From NCBI RefSeq assembly GCF_030444335.1, contig NZ_CP128595.1, positions 1,240,001 to 1,304,000 on the forward strand: a stretch of 64,000 nt of DNA, in the 5' to 3' direction. The notes beneath the pieces were generated by a model. It saw nothing but the letters and a program-made list of their open reading frames with translations, was not told where the DNA came from and did not search any database. The stretch comes from Polaribacter huanghezhanensis. GTDB lineage: Bacteria > Bacteroidota > Bacteroidia > Flavobacteriales > Flavobacteriaceae. The position numbers and the translations under genes are program-made. This document shows positions 35,496-45,403 of the stretch, in pieces; position 1 is the stretch's first letter; every line of letters begins with the position of its first letter.

Positions 35496-38400
35496 ATGAA
35501 AAGGAATGTGCCTTTTATTAAAGTTCTTAATTATGCTACAGAAAGTGGAATTCAATTCAAAAACATTCAATTAAGTTATCAATTGTTCGGAAAAGAATTG
35601 GGTACCGCTCCTGCGGTATTGGTAAATCACGCATTAACTGGTGATAGTAATGTTGCTGGGGAAAAGGGTTGGTGGAAAGATTTAATCGGAAAAAATAAAG
35701 CGATTGACACGAATAATTACACGGTTTTGGCTTTTAACATTCCTGGAAATGGTTTTGATGGTTTTGTGATTGATGATTATAAAAATTTTATTGCAAGAGA
35801 CATTGCGAAACTGTTTTTAATCGGATTAAAAGAGTTACAAATTGAACAACTTTTTGGTTTGATTGGAGGTTCTTTAGGTGGTGGAATTGCTTGGGAAATG
35901 GTCGTTTTAAATCCAAAAATCACACAACATTTTATTCCGGTTGCAACCGATTGGAAATCGACTGATTGGTTGATTGCAAATTGTCAGATTCAAGAACAAT
36001 TTTTAATAAATTCTAGGAATCCAGTTCACGATGCACGCATGCACGCCATGTTGTGTTACAGAACTCCAGCCTCTTTTAAAGAACGTTTTCAGCGCTCAAA
36101 AAATGATGAATTAAAAATATTTAATGTAGAAAGTTGGTTGTTACATCACGGGAAAAAATTGCAAGAACGTTATCAATTATCCTCTTATAAATTGATGAAT
36201 CAACTATTAAAATCAATTGATGTAACCAATAATGGTAAAAAAGGAGTTGAAATTTTAGATCGTATTGAAGCGGCGATTCATATTGTTGGCGTGAATTCAG
36301 ATTTGTTTTTTACGGCGGAAGAAAATAAAGAAACGCATCAGAAATTAGCAATTACAAAAGCAAATGTTACGTACAACGAAATTAATTCGGTACACGGACA
36401 CGATGCTTTTTTAATAGAATACAAACAATTACAAAAAATTATTGAACCGATATTTAATAAAGGTTTGAACAAAAACAACATGAAAGTATTAAAATTTGGT
36501 GGGAAATCTTTGGCAAATGGAGAAGGATTACAAAATGCCATAAATATTATTGCAAGTAAAATTGAAGCTGGAGAAAATATCACAGTTGTAGCTTCTGCAA
36601 GAGGAGACTCTACAGACGAATTAGAAGAAATTTTAGAGAAAGCAGCAAGTAATACATCGTATAAAGAGCAGTTAGCAACGTTTAAAAAGTATCAATTAGA
36701 AACCAATGTACAAGTAGATTTTTCAAAAGAATTTTTAAAGCTAGATACCATTTTTGAAGGTGTACAATTGTTAGAAGATTATAGTCAGAAAATTAAAGAT
36801 GAAGTCTTGGCGCAAGGCGAATTGTTATCTGTTAAACTGATTGAAAGTTTATTAAAAGAACGCAATATCAACGCCCATGCAGTTGATGCAAGACAATTGA
36901 TAATTACCGATGAAATTTTTGGAAATGCACAACCTATCAACAAAATTTCGAAAGAAAAAGTACAGCATTATTTTAAAGAGCATCAGACTGAGGTACTTGT
37001 TATCACGGGTTTTATCGGAGCTAATCTCAAAAATCAAACAACAACATTAGGTAGAAACGGAAGTAATTATACGGCGGCTTTATTGGCGAATTATTTAGAT
37101 GCAGAAGAGTTGCAAAATTACACGCATGTAAACGGAATTTTTACTGCAAATCCAGATTTGGTGACTGACGCAAAAAAAATTGAACAATTATCGTTTTCTG
37201 AAGCGAATGAAATGGCAAATTTCGGAGCAACCATTTTACACGCAAAAACAATCATTCCGTTGTTAGAGAAAAACATCAATTTACGGGTTTTAAATACCTT
37301 TAATAAAAATGACAAAGGAACTTTAATTACATCAAAAGCTACTGAAAAAGGGATCAAATCTATTTCTGTTTTAGAAGATATTGCACTCATCAATTTTGAA
37401 GGCAGAGGTTTGCTAGGAAAAGTGGGTGTTGATGCAAGAATTTTTAAAACTTTGAGTGATAGAAATATTAGCGTAAGTATCATTTCTCAAGGATCTTCAG
37501 AAAGAGGAATAGGTTTAATTATCAATAAAAATAAGGCAACCGAAGCAGTTTTGGCACTCGAAAAAGAATTCGAAAATGATTTTTATACACAAGATGTACA
37601 TCAGATTTCTATTGTTGATCATGTGGCAGTAATTTCAATTATTGGTCAAGATTTAAGCGAGTTTCATCATCCGTATAACGCGTTGATAAAAAATCAAATT
37701 GTACCGTTATTATTCAACAATACGATTACTGGAAAGAACGTGAGTTTAGTGGTGAAAAAAGAACAATTACATAAAGCTGTAAATGTAATTCACGGACAAG
37801 TTTTTGGCATTGCTAAAAAAGTAAATATTGCTGTTTTCGGAAAAGGATTGGTCGGCGGAACCTTAATCAATCAGATAATAGAAAACACAAAATCGATTTT
37901 AGAACGACGAAAAATTCAATTAAATATTTTTGCGATTGCAAACTCAACAAAAGTAATTTTAAACGAAAAAGGGGTTTCTAAAAATTGGAAAAACGAATTG
38001 TTAGAAAAAGGAACAGAAAACAGTTCTATTGAAGCAGTAATTCAGTTTGCCAAACAACATCATTTAGAAAATTTAATAGCGGTTGATAATACGGCGAATG
38101 CCGATTTTGTTGCAAATTATATTCCGTTAGTAGAAGCTGGATTCGATTTGGTTTCATCCAATAAAATTGCCAATACCATTTCTTTTTCTTTTTATAAAGA
38201 ATTGAGAGGTAAGTTGAAGGAATACAAAAAAGAATATTTGTACGAAACCAATGTTGGTGCAGGATTACCTTTGATTGATACCATTAAACTACTGCACGAA
38301 TCTGGAGAAAATATCACCAGAATTAGAGGTGTTTTTTCGGGCTCGTTAAGTTATTTATTCAATCAATTTTCTTCGGATGATGTTCCATTTTCAACGATTT

Positions 38401-38897
38401 TACAAGAAGCAATTGATTTAGGATTTACAGAGCCAGATCCGCGAGAAGATTTATGCGGAAATGATGTTGCAAGAAAATTATTGATTCTAGCTCGAGAACT
38501 CGATTTAGAAAACGAGTTTGAAGATATTGTAATTGAAAATTTAATTCCAACCGAGTTTAGAGAAATTTCTTCTGATGCGTTTTTATTCAATTTAAATCAA
38601 TTAGATAGCACGTTTCAAGAGAAGAAATTAGCACAAAAAGAAAATCATGTATTGAGATATATTGGCGATTTGTCGGGAAATTTATTTCAAAATAAAGGAG
38701 AGTTAAATGTAAAACTAGAGTCGGTTCCACAAAGTTCTCCTTTAGGTTCTTTAAAGGGTTCGGATGCTATTTTTGAGATTTACACAGAATCGTATGGAGA
38801 ACAACCTATTGTGATTCAGGGAGCTGGCGCTGGAGCAAAAGTGACCGCTCGCGGTGTTTTTGGAGATATTTTACGATTGGCAAAAAATAATAATTAA
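35496..38897 (+). CDS. Fusion: homoserine O-acetyltransferase + aspartokinase + homoserine dehydrogenase
   Basis: 1133 residues from the ATG at 35496 (a GTG at 35466 is also in frame but has no good homology). Residues 1-about 325 are a MetX-like alpha/beta hydrolase: Ser126 in GGSLGGG, Asp269 in VNSD, His302 in GHDAFL, and ARMHAMLCYRTP as the family signature. From Met329, MKVLKFGGKSLANG begins an aspartokinase domain with ACT-like regulatory region (about 640-780). From about 785, AVFGKGLVGG begins the homoserine dehydrogenase NAD(P) domain, then GVFSGSLSYLFNQ. The order fits ThrA joined to MetX. Three steps of the aspartate-to-acetylhomoserine route sit in one chain. Confidence 0.92.
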   Translation: MKRNVPFIKVLNYATESGIQFKNIQLSYQLFGKELGTAPAVLVNHALTGDSNVAGEKGWWKDLIGKNKAIDTNNYTVLAFNIPGNGFDGFVIDDYKNFIARDIAKLFLIGLKELQIEQLFGLIGGSLGGGIAWEMVVLNPKITQHFIPVATDWKSTDWLIANCQIQEQFLINSRNPVHDARMHAMLCYRTPASFKERFQRSKNDELKIFNVESWLLHHGKKLQERYQLSSYKLMNQLLKSIDVTNNGKKGVEILDRIEAAIHIVGVNSDLFFTAEENKETHQKLAITKANVTYNEINSVHGHDAFLIEYKQLQKIIEPIFNKGLNKNNMKVLKFGGKSLANGEGLQNAINIIASKIEAGENITVVASARGDSTDELEEILEKAASNTSYKEQLATFKKYQLETNVQVDFSKEFLKLDTIFEGVQLLEDYSQKIKDEVLAQGELLSVKLIESLLKERNINAHAVDARQLIITDEIFGNAQPINKISKEKVQHYFKEHQTEVLVITGFIGANLKNQTTTLGRNGSNYTAALLANYLDAEELQNYTHVNGIFTANPDLVTDAKKIEQLSFSEANEMANFGATILHAKTIIPLLEKNINLRVLNTFNKNDKGTLITSKATEKGIKSISVLEDIALINFEGRGLLGKVGVDARIFKTLSDRNISVSIISQGSSERGIGLIINKNKATEAVLALEKEFENDFYTQDVHQISIVDHVAVISIIGQDLSEFHHPYNALIKNQIVPLLFNNTITGKNVSLVVKKEQLHKAVNVIHGQVFGIAKKVNIAVFGKGLVGGTLINQIIENTKSILERRKIQLNIFAIANSTKVILNEKGVSKNWKNELLEKGTENSSIEAVIQFAKQHHLENLIAVDNTANADFVANYIPLVEAGFDLVSSNKIANTISFSFYKELRGKLKEYKKEYLYETNVGAGLPLIDTIKLLHESGENITRIRGVFSGSLSYLFNQFSSDDVPFSTILQEAIDLGFTEPDPREDLCGNDVARKLLILARELDLENEFEDIVIENLIPTEFREISSDAFLFNLNQLDSTFQEKKLAQKENHVLRYIGDLSGNLFQNKGELNVKLESVPQSSPLGSLKGSDAIFEIYTESYGEQPIVIQGAGAGAKVTARGVFGDILRLAKNNN

Positions 38898-38998
38898 AAA
38901 GAAAAAAAGAATCAAGAAGAAAGACAGTTCTTGTTTAAGCATAAAAATCTAGGTTCCTGATTCTAGTAGCGTAGCTATCTAACATTAAAAAAAAAATA

Positions 38999-40165
38999 AT
39001 GAAACACCATTTCGAAACAGAAGCCATTAGAAGTCAAACAGAAAAATCACAATTTTCTGAACATTCTGTGCCGTTATATCTTACTTCAAGTTTTGTATTT
39101 GATGATGCAGAAGATATGCGAGCTTCGTTTGCAGAAGAAAAAGAAAAGAATTTATACAGCCGATTTTCAAATCCGAATACCACAGAATTTGTCAATAAAA
39201 TTGTTGCCATGGAAAAAGCAGAAGGGGGTTATGCTTTTGCAACAGGAATGGCAGCTGTGTTTTCAACTTTTGGAGCATTGTTAAATGCAGGAGACCATGT
39301 GGTTTCTTGTCGCTCTGTTTTTGGTTCTACACACACCTTATTTACAAAATATTTACCAAAATGGAATATTGAAACCAGTTATTTTAGAGTAAATGAAGTT
39401 GATAAAATTGAAAGTTTAATTCAGCCAAACACAAAAATTTTATATGCAGAAACGCCAACTAACCCAGCTGTAGATATTTTAGATTTAGAACTTCTTGGGC
39501 AACTCGCAAAAAAACACAATTTATTATTGGTGATAGACAATTGTTTTGCAACACCATATTTGCAAAACCCAATTGATTTTGGCGCTGATATTGTGATTCA
39601 TTCGGCAACAAAATTAATAGACGGGCAAGGAAGAGTTTTGGGCGGAGTAGCCGTTGGGAAATCAGCATTGATTCGAGAAATTTATTTGTTTTCAAGAAAT
39701 ACGGGTCCGGCAATGTCTCCTTTTAATGCGTGGGTGTTGTCAAAAAGTTTGGAAACGTTGGCGGTAAGAGTAGAAAAGCACTGCGAAAATGCGTTAAAAG
39801 TTGCTGAGTTTTTAGAGACGCATCCAAAAGTAAATCTGGTAAAATATCCTTTTTTAAAATCGCATCCGCAGTATAAAATTGCAAAAAAGCAAATGCTTTT
39901 AGGGGGAAATATTATTGCTTTTGAAGTGCAAGGAGGAATTGAAAAAGGGAGAAATTTTTTAAATGCCGTTGCGCTTTGTTCATTATCAGCAAATTTAGGA
40001 GATACAAGAACCATTGTTACACATCCTGCGAGTACAACACACAGTAAATTATCTTTAGAAGATAGATTAGAATCTGGAATTACTGACGGATTGGTTCGAG
40101 TTTCTGTCGGATTAGAACACGTAAACGATATTATAAACGATTTAAAACAAGCTTTAGACTTATAA
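38999..40165 (+). CDS. Trans-sulfuration/sulfhydrylation PLP enzyme (MetZ/MetB type)
   Basis: 388-residue Cys/Met metabolism PLP enzyme. It shows [19 protein letters not shown] and [21 protein letters not shown], the PLP lysine region [12 protein letters not shown] and [12 protein letters not shown]. It is close to O-succinyl/acetylhomoserine sulfhydrylase (MetZ); cystathionine synthase activity is possible. Position between metX-thrA and metH supports homocysteine formation. Only 38 bases separate it from metH. Confidence 0.88.
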   Translation: MKHHFETEAIRSQTEKSQFSEHSVPLYLTSSFVFDDAEDMRASFAEEKEKNLYSRFSNPNTTEFVNKIVAMEKAEGGYAFATGMAAVFSTFGALLNAGDHVVSCRSVFGSTHTLFTKYLPKWNIETSYFRVNEVDKIESLIQPNTKILYAETPTNPAVDILDLELLGQLAKKHNLLLVIDNCFATPYLQNPIDFGADIVIHSATKLIDGQGRVLGGVAVGKSALIREIYLFSRNTGPAMSPFNAWVLSKSLETLAVRVEKHCENALKVAEFLETHPKVNLVKYPFLKSHPQYKIAKKQMLLGGNIIAFEVQGGIEKGRNFLNAVALCSLSANLGDTRTIVTHPASTTHSKLSLEDRLESGITDGLVRVSVGLEHVNDIINDLKQALDL

Positions 40166-40170
40166 TGTCT

Positions 40171-40190
40171 GTTCGAGCGCAGTCGAGAAC
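40171..40190. repeat. TTCGAGCGCAGTCGAGA dispersed repeat
   Basis: A 20-base imperfect palindrome related to the murG-murC repeat (core TCGAGnGnAGTCGAGA). It lies between metZ and the chosen start of metH part 1 and creates an apparent upstream ATG (40165) that reads through repeat sequence. Confidence 0.75.
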
Positions 40191-40203
40191 TTTAAAAAAT
40201 AAA

Positions 40204-41226
40204 ATGATGTATGATGTAAAAGAAGAACTCCAAAAAAGAATCCTTGTGTTAGATGGCGCAATGGGAACCATGTTGCAAGCCTATAAATTTTCTGAAGAAG
40301 ATTTTAGAGGTGAGCGATTTAAAGAGTATCCAACTCCTTTACAAGGAAATAACGATTTGCTTTCAATTACACAACCACAAGCTATAAAAGAGATTCATGC
40401 AAAATATTTTGAAGCTGGTGCAGATATCATTGAAACCAACACATTTTCTGGGACTACCATTGCGATGGCAGATTATCAACTAGAAAATTTGGTGTATGAG
40501 TTGAATTATCAATCAGCAAAAATAGCCAAAGAAGTTGCGAATGAATTTACAAAAAGAGAACCAAATAAACCTCGTTTTGTAGCAGGTTCAATTGGACCGA
40601 CAAACAGAACTGCAAGTATGTCTCCAGATGTTAATGACCCTGGTTACAGAGCAGTAACTTTTGATGAATTACGAATTGCCTATAAACAACAAGTGGAAGC
40701 GTTGGTTGATGGTGGAGTCGATTTGTTATTGGTAGAAACTGTTTTTGATACTTTAAATGCAAAAGCAGCTTTGTTTGCGATTGAACAAGTAAAAGAAGAA
40801 AAAAATAGTGACATTCCGATTATGTTAAGCGGAACAATAACGGATGCTTCAGGAAGAACATTGTCTGGTCAAACTGCAGAAGCTTTTTTAATTTCAGTAT
40901 CTCATATTCCATTATTGTCTGTCGGATTTAATTGTGCATTAGGCGCAAACTTATTGCAGCCTCATTTAGAAGCAATTGCCAATAAAACGGATTTCGCAAT
41001 TTCTGCACATCCAAATGCAGGATTACCAAATGCATTTGGAGAATATGATGAAACTCCAGAAGAAATGGGAGAACAAATAGAAGAATATTTAAAGAGAGAT
41101 TTAATCAATATTATAGGAGGATGTTGTGGTACAACTCCAGAACATATTCGTGTTATTGCGAAGATTTCCGCTAAATACAAACCACGAAATATTGTCACCT
41201 TGAGTGCGGTCGAAAGGTTTCATTAA
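40204..41226 (+). CDS. metH: Methionine synthase, homocysteine-binding module (MetH N-terminal part)
   Basis: Homocysteine S-methyltransferase TIM barrel. It opens with [15 protein letters not shown] and has the zinc cysteines in GFNCALGA and [10 protein letters not shown]. Start is taken at 40204 (MMYDVKEEL), because the in-frame ATG at 40165 reads through the dispersed repeat. The last about 10 residues ([11 protein letters not shown]) come from another copy of that repeat (41199-41217), so the original stop was replaced. The module is a separate gene from the cobalamin part, as in other flavobacteria. The two encode one enzyme that makes methionine from homocysteine and methyl-THF. Confidence 0.92.
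   Translation: MMYDVKEELQKRILVLDGAMGTMLQAYKFSEEDFRGERFKEYPTPLQGNNDLLSITQPQAIKEIHAKYFEAGADIIETNTFSGTTIAMADYQLENLVYELNYQSAKIAKEVANEFTKREPNKPRFVAGSIGPTNRTASMSPDVNDPGYRAVTFDELRIAYKQQVEALVDGGVDLLLVETVFDTLNAKAALFAIEQVKEEKNSDIPIMLSGTITDASGRTLSGQTAEAFLISVSHIPLLSVGFNCALGANLLQPHLEAIANKTDFAISAHPNAGLPNAFGEYDETPEEMGEQIEEYLKRDLINIIGGCCGTTPEHIRVIAKISAKYKPRNIVTLSAVERFH
41199..41217. repeat. CTTGAGTGCGGTCGAAAGG dispersed repeat
   Basis: Third copy of the TCGAG-core family in the window, read in frame as the C-terminal tail of the first metH gene. Confidence 0.7.
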
Positions 41227-41241
41227 AATGAAAGAAAGATT

Positions 41242-43917
41242 ATGAAGGTAAAACAAACAAAATACATGAAGTTATCTGGTTTAGAGCCTTTGGTTTTAAA
41301 CGAAAACAGCAATTTTATTAATGTAGGAGAGCGTACAAATGTTGCGGGTTCTCGTAAGTTTTTACGATTGGTGAAAAATGAACAATTTGATGAGGCATTA
41401 GATATTGCTCGTCATCAAGTAGATGGCGGAGCGCAAATTATCGATATTAATTTTGATGACGGTTTGATTGATGGAAAAGAAGCAATGATTCGTTTCTTAA
41501 ACCTGATTGCAGCAGAACCAGATATTTGCCGTGTTCCAATTATGATTGATAGCTCTAAATGGGAAATTATAGAAGCTGGATTGCAAGTTGTACAAGGAAA
41601 ATGTGTTGTAAATTCTATTTCTTTAAAAGAAGGAGAAGAGAAGTTTATTTGGGAAGCAAAACAAATTAAGCGTTACGGAGCTGCTGTAATTGTAATGGCT
41701 TTTGATGAAGAAGGACAAGCTGATAATTACGAACGACGCATAGAAATAGCAAAACGGTCTTATAATGTTTTGGTGAATAAAGTAGGTTTTGCATCCGAAG
41801 ATATTATTTTCGATTTAAATATTTTTCCAGTGGCAACAGGAATGGATGAGCATCGTAAAAATGCACTAGATTTTATAGAAGCAACACGTTGGGTTCGCCA
41901 AAATTTATCAAATGTAAGTGTAAGTGGAGGTGTAAGCAATGTGTCTTTTTCATTTAGAGGAAATGATGGTGTAAGAGAAGCAATGCACTCTGTGTTTTTA
42001 TATCATGCCATTCAAGCAGGAATGAACATGGGGATTGTAAATCCAGCTTTGTTAGAAGTATATGATGATATTCCAAAGGATTTATTAGAACGAGTAGAAG
42101 ATGTTATTTTAGACCGAAGAGAAGATGCTACAGAACGTTTGTTAGATTTTGCTGAAACCGTTAAAGGATCAAAAGTTGAAAAAGGATTGGATTTATCTTG
42201 GAGAGAAAATCCGTTACAAGACAGAATTACGCATGCTTTAGTAAAAGGTATTGATGCGTTTATTATTGAGGATATTGAGCAGGCAAGGCAAGAAGCTGAA
42301 AAGCCAATTGAAGTGATCGAAGGGCATTTAATGATAGGGATGAATGTGGTTGGGGATTTGTTTGGGGCAGGAAAAATGTTTTTGCCACAAGTGGTAAAAT
42401 CTGCTCGAGTTATGAAAAAAGCAGTTGGTTATTTAAATCCGTTTATTGAAGCAGAAAAAGGAGATAAACAAGAACCAGTAGGAAAAATATTAATGGCAAC
42501 TGTAAAAGGCGATGTGCATGATATTGGTAAAAATATTGTAAGTGTTGTATTAGCGTGTAACAATTATGAAATTATTGATTTAGGGGTGATGGTTCCGCCA
42601 GAAAAAATTATTGAAATGGCAATCAAAGAACGAGTTGATGCCATTGGTTTGTCTGGATTAATTACACCGTCACTTGATGAAATGGTGTATTTAGCAAAAG
42701 AAATGCAACGTCAAAATTTTGAATTACCGTTGCTTATTGGAGGAGCAACAACATCTAAGGCACACACAGCTGTAAAGATTGATACGCAATACAAAAATGC
42801 GGTGGTTCATGTAAATGACGCATCGAGAGCGGTAACTGTTGTGGGTGATTTATTGAATAGAAAATCATCAAAAGAATATGTCACCAAAATGAAAAATGAT
42901 TATGATGAATTCAGAACTAAATTTTTAAAACGTGGTAAAGAAAAATCATACATTTCTATTGATGAAGCTAGAAAAAGAAAATATAAAATTGATTGGAATA
43001 CATCAGAAATTAAAAAGCCAAACGAACTAGGGATTCAAACTTTAAAACAATTAAGTTTAAAAGAATTGGTGCCATTTATAGATTGGAGTCCATTTTTTAG
43101 AAGTTGGGATTTACATGGTAAATTTCCGGATATTTTAACAGATAAAGTTGTGGGTGAACAAGCTTCAATAATGTATGAAGAAGCACAACAAATGATACAA
43201 GAAATTATTGCAAAACAATTGCTGAAACCCAAAGCTATCTTTGGTTTGTTTGAAGCAAACTCTATAAAAGACGATGATATTTCCATCCAAAAGAAAGGAA
43301 AAGAAATCGCCATTTTTAGAACCTTACGTCAACAATTAAAAAAACGTGAAGGAATTCCAAATCATGCTTTGGCAGATTTTATAGCCCCGAAAGAATCAAA
43401 CAAACAAGATTATATGGGTGCATTTAGTGTTGGTGTTTTTGGAGCACAAGAATTAGCAGAAAGTTACAGAGCAAAAGAAGATGATTATAATGCAATTATG
43501 GCGCAAGCAATTGCTGATCGATTTGCAGAAGCTCTGGCAGAATATTTACACAAACAAGTTAGAACCAAACATTGGGGTTACGCAGCTAATGAGGATTTAA
43601 CAAATGACGATTTAATCAAAGAAAGTTATAAAGGAGTTCGTCCAGCTCCTGGCTACCCTGCGTGTCCAGATCATTTAGAAAAAGAAACGATTTGGGATTT
43701 ATTAGATGTCGAAAATAAAATAGGAATTCAGCTTACCGAAAGTATGGCGATGTGGCCAGCAGCAGCAGTTTCTGGTTATTATTTTGGAAATTCTGAAGCG
43801 AAGTATTTTGGTGTTGGAAAAATCACAAATTCTCAAGTAGAAGATTACGCAAACAGAAAAGGAATTACAAAAGAGAAAGCTAGAAAATGGTTGCATGCAA
43901 CAATTGCAGATAATTAA
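41242..43917 (+). CDS. metH: Methionine synthase, pterin/cobalamin/reactivation modules
   Basis: 891 residues. The pterin-binding barrel starts at about 20 ([16 protein letters not shown]). The cobalamin-binding pair follows: a helical cap at about 330-420 and a Rossmann domain with [11 protein letters not shown], whose His is the lower cobalt ligand (about residue 426). The C-terminal reactivation domain includes [12 protein letters not shown], the SAM-binding signature. The homocysteine module is the preceding gene, 15 bases away. Confidence 0.95.
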   Translation: MKVKQTKYMKLSGLEPLVLNENSNFINVGERTNVAGSRKFLRLVKNEQFDEALDIARHQVDGGAQIIDINFDDGLIDGKEAMIRFLNLIAAEPDICRVPIMIDSSKWEIIEAGLQVVQGKCVVNSISLKEGEEKFIWEAKQIKRYGAAVIVMAFDEEGQADNYERRIEIAKRSYNVLVNKVGFASEDIIFDLNIFPVATGMDEHRKNALDFIEATRWVRQNLSNVSVSGGVSNVSFSFRGNDGVREAMHSVFLYHAIQAGMNMGIVNPALLEVYDDIPKDLLERVEDVILDRREDATERLLDFAETVKGSKVEKGLDLSWRENPLQDRITHALVKGIDAFIIEDIEQARQEAEKPIEVIEGHLMIGMNVVGDLFGAGKMFLPQVVKSARVMKKAVGYLNPFIEAEKGDKQEPVGKILMATVKGDVHDIGKNIVSVVLACNNYEIIDLGVMVPPEKIIEMAIKERVDAIGLSGLITPSLDEMVYLAKEMQRQNFELPLLIGGATTSKAHTAVKIDTQYKNAVVHVNDASRAVTVVGDLLNRKSSKEYVTKMKNDYDEFRTKFLKRGKEKSYISIDEARKRKYKIDWNTSEIKKPNELGIQTLKQLSLKELVPFIDWSPFFRSWDLHGKFPDILTDKVVGEQASIMYEEAQQMIQEIIAKQLLKPKAIFGLFEANSIKDDDISIQKKGKEIAIFRTLRQQLKKREGIPNHALADFIAPKESNKQDYMGAFSVGVFGAQELAESYRAKEDDYNAIMAQAIADRFAEALAEYLHKQVRTKHWGYAANEDLTNDDLIKESYKGVRPAPGYPACPDHLEKETIWDLLDVENKIGIQLTESMAMWPAAAVSGYYFGNSEAKYFGVGKITNSQVEDYANRKGITKEKARKWLHATIADN

Positions 43918-43926
43918 TATACGTCT

Positions 43927-44880
43927 ATGAAAGTAACAGAGCACATAAAAAAAACAAACGGAAAAACATTATTTTCTTTTGAAATAGTACCACCACAAAA
44001 AGGGAGAAATATTAAAGAATTATATAATAATATAGATCCTTTAATGGAGTTTAAACCTCCCTTTATTGATGTAACAACTTCAAGAGAAGAGCAAATATAT
44101 GTCAATAAAGAAGGCTTGTTTGATCGAAAAACGACAAGAATGAGGCCTGGAACATTGGGGATTTGTGCTGCAATAAAACATAAATATGATGTAGATACTG
44201 TTCCGCATGTTTTATGTGGAGGATTTACAAAAGAAGAAACAGAATATTTATTGGTAGATTGTCATTATTTAGGAATTGATAATGTAATGGCGTTGCGTGG
44301 AGATGCAATGAGTCATCAAAAATATTTTGAAGCTACCACAGGCGGACATTTATTTGCTAAAGATTTAGTGAATCAAATTCAAAATTTAAATAAAGGAAAG
44401 TATTTACATGACATGGCAGAGGTAGAAGATAAGTCAGATTTTTGTATTGGTGTTGCCGGTTATCCTGAGAAACATTTAGAAGCGCCTTCAATGCAATCAG
44501 ATTTAAAACGATTAAAAGAAAAAGTGGATGCAGGAGCAGATTATGTAGTTACTCAAATGTTTTTTGACAATCAAAAGTATTTTAACTTTGTTGAAGCTGC
44601 AAAAGAAATTGGTATCAACGTTCCAATAATTCCGGGTATAAAACCAATTGCCGTAAAACGACATTTACAATTATTACCCCAGGTTTTTAGAATTGATTTG
44701 CCAGAAGATTTAATAAATTCGATTGATAATTGTAAAGATAATAAAGAGGCAAGACAAGCAGGAATTGAGTGGGCTATTCAACAATCTAAAGAATTGTTGC
44801 AAGCAGGTGTACCTGTTTTACATTATTATTCTATGGGGAAATCATCAAACATTAAAGCTATTGCTAAGGCAGTTTTTTAA
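43927..44880 (+). CDS. metF: Methylenetetrahydrofolate reductase
   Basis: 317-residue FAD-dependent TIM barrel that makes 5-methyl-THF, the methyl donor for MetH. FSFEIVPPQKG marks the N-terminus with the catalytic Glu; ALRGD and QMFFDN are conserved active-site segments, and IIPGIKPI follows. It is 9 bases after metH and ends the SAM-controlled operon. Confidence 0.95.
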   Translation: MKVTEHIKKTNGKTLFSFEIVPPQKGRNIKELYNNIDPLMEFKPPFIDVTTSREEQIYVNKEGLFDRKTTRMRPGTLGICAAIKHKYDVDTVPHVLCGGFTKEETEYLLVDCHYLGIDNVMALRGDAMSHQKYFEATTGGHLFAKDLVNQIQNLNKGKYLHDMAEVEDKSDFCIGVAGYPEKHLEAPSMQSDLKRLKEKVDAGADYVVTQMFFDNQKYFNFVEAAKEIGINVPIIPGIKPIAVKRHLQLLPQVFRIDLPEDLINSIDNCKDNKEARQAGIEWAIQQSKELLQAGVPVLHYYSMGKSSNIKAIAKAVF

Positions 44881-44949
44881 AATAAATTATGTTGATAGTT
44901 CTATTGTAAAAAGTAATTTTTTTATAAATGTAAAAGAAAAATATTTGAT

Positions 44950-44957
44950 TACTTTTG
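44950..44957 (+). promoter_or_regulatory. -7 promoter box for trxA
   Basis: TACTTTTG matches TAnnTTTG exactly, 38 bases before the trxA ATG. Confidence 0.5.
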
Positions 44958-44995
44958 TAAAGTAAAAAAGAATAAACCACTTAAAAATAAATAAT

Positions 44996-45313
44996 ATGGC
45001 ATTAGAAATTACAGATGCAAACTTTGAAGAAGTAGTATTAAAATCTGACAAACCAGTTTTGGTTGATTTTTGGGCAGCTTGGTGTGGACCATGTAGAATG
45101 GTTGGGCCAATTGTTGATGAAATTTATACTGAATATGATGGAAAAGCTGTTGTTGGTAAAGTAGATGTTGATGCCAATCAAGAATTTGCAGCAAAATACG
45201 GAGTGCGAAATATTCCTACAGTTTTGATCTTTAAAAATGGTGAAGTTGTAGACAAGCAAGTTGGTGTTGCACCTAAAAATGTATACACAAGTAAAATTGA
45301 TGCAGCAATGTAA
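44996..45313 (+). CDS. trxA: Thioredoxin
   Basis: 105-residue classical thioredoxin: DFWAAWCGPCRMVGP with the WCGPC active site (Cys30, Cys33 region) and cis-proline NIPTVLIF near residue 73. Cytoplasmic disulfide reductase. Single gene with its own promoter box and terminator. Confidence 0.97.
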   Translation: MALEITDANFEEVVLKSDKPVLVDFWAAWCGPCRMVGPIVDEIYTEYDGKAVVGKVDVDANQEFAAKYGVRNIPTVLIFKNGEVVDKQVGVAPKNVYTSKIDAAM

Positions 45314-45346
45314 AAACAAATTGTTTTAACAATTTTAATATATAAG

Positions 45347-45376
45347 AAAAGGTTTGGCGTTGGTCAAACCTTTTTT
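45347..45376 (+). terminator. Terminator of trxA
   Basis: AAAAGGTTTG, loop GCGTTGGT, CAAACCTTTT and further T. Confidence 0.88.
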
Positions 45377-45403
45377 TATTTTTAGAACTTAAACCTATTC
45401 TAT

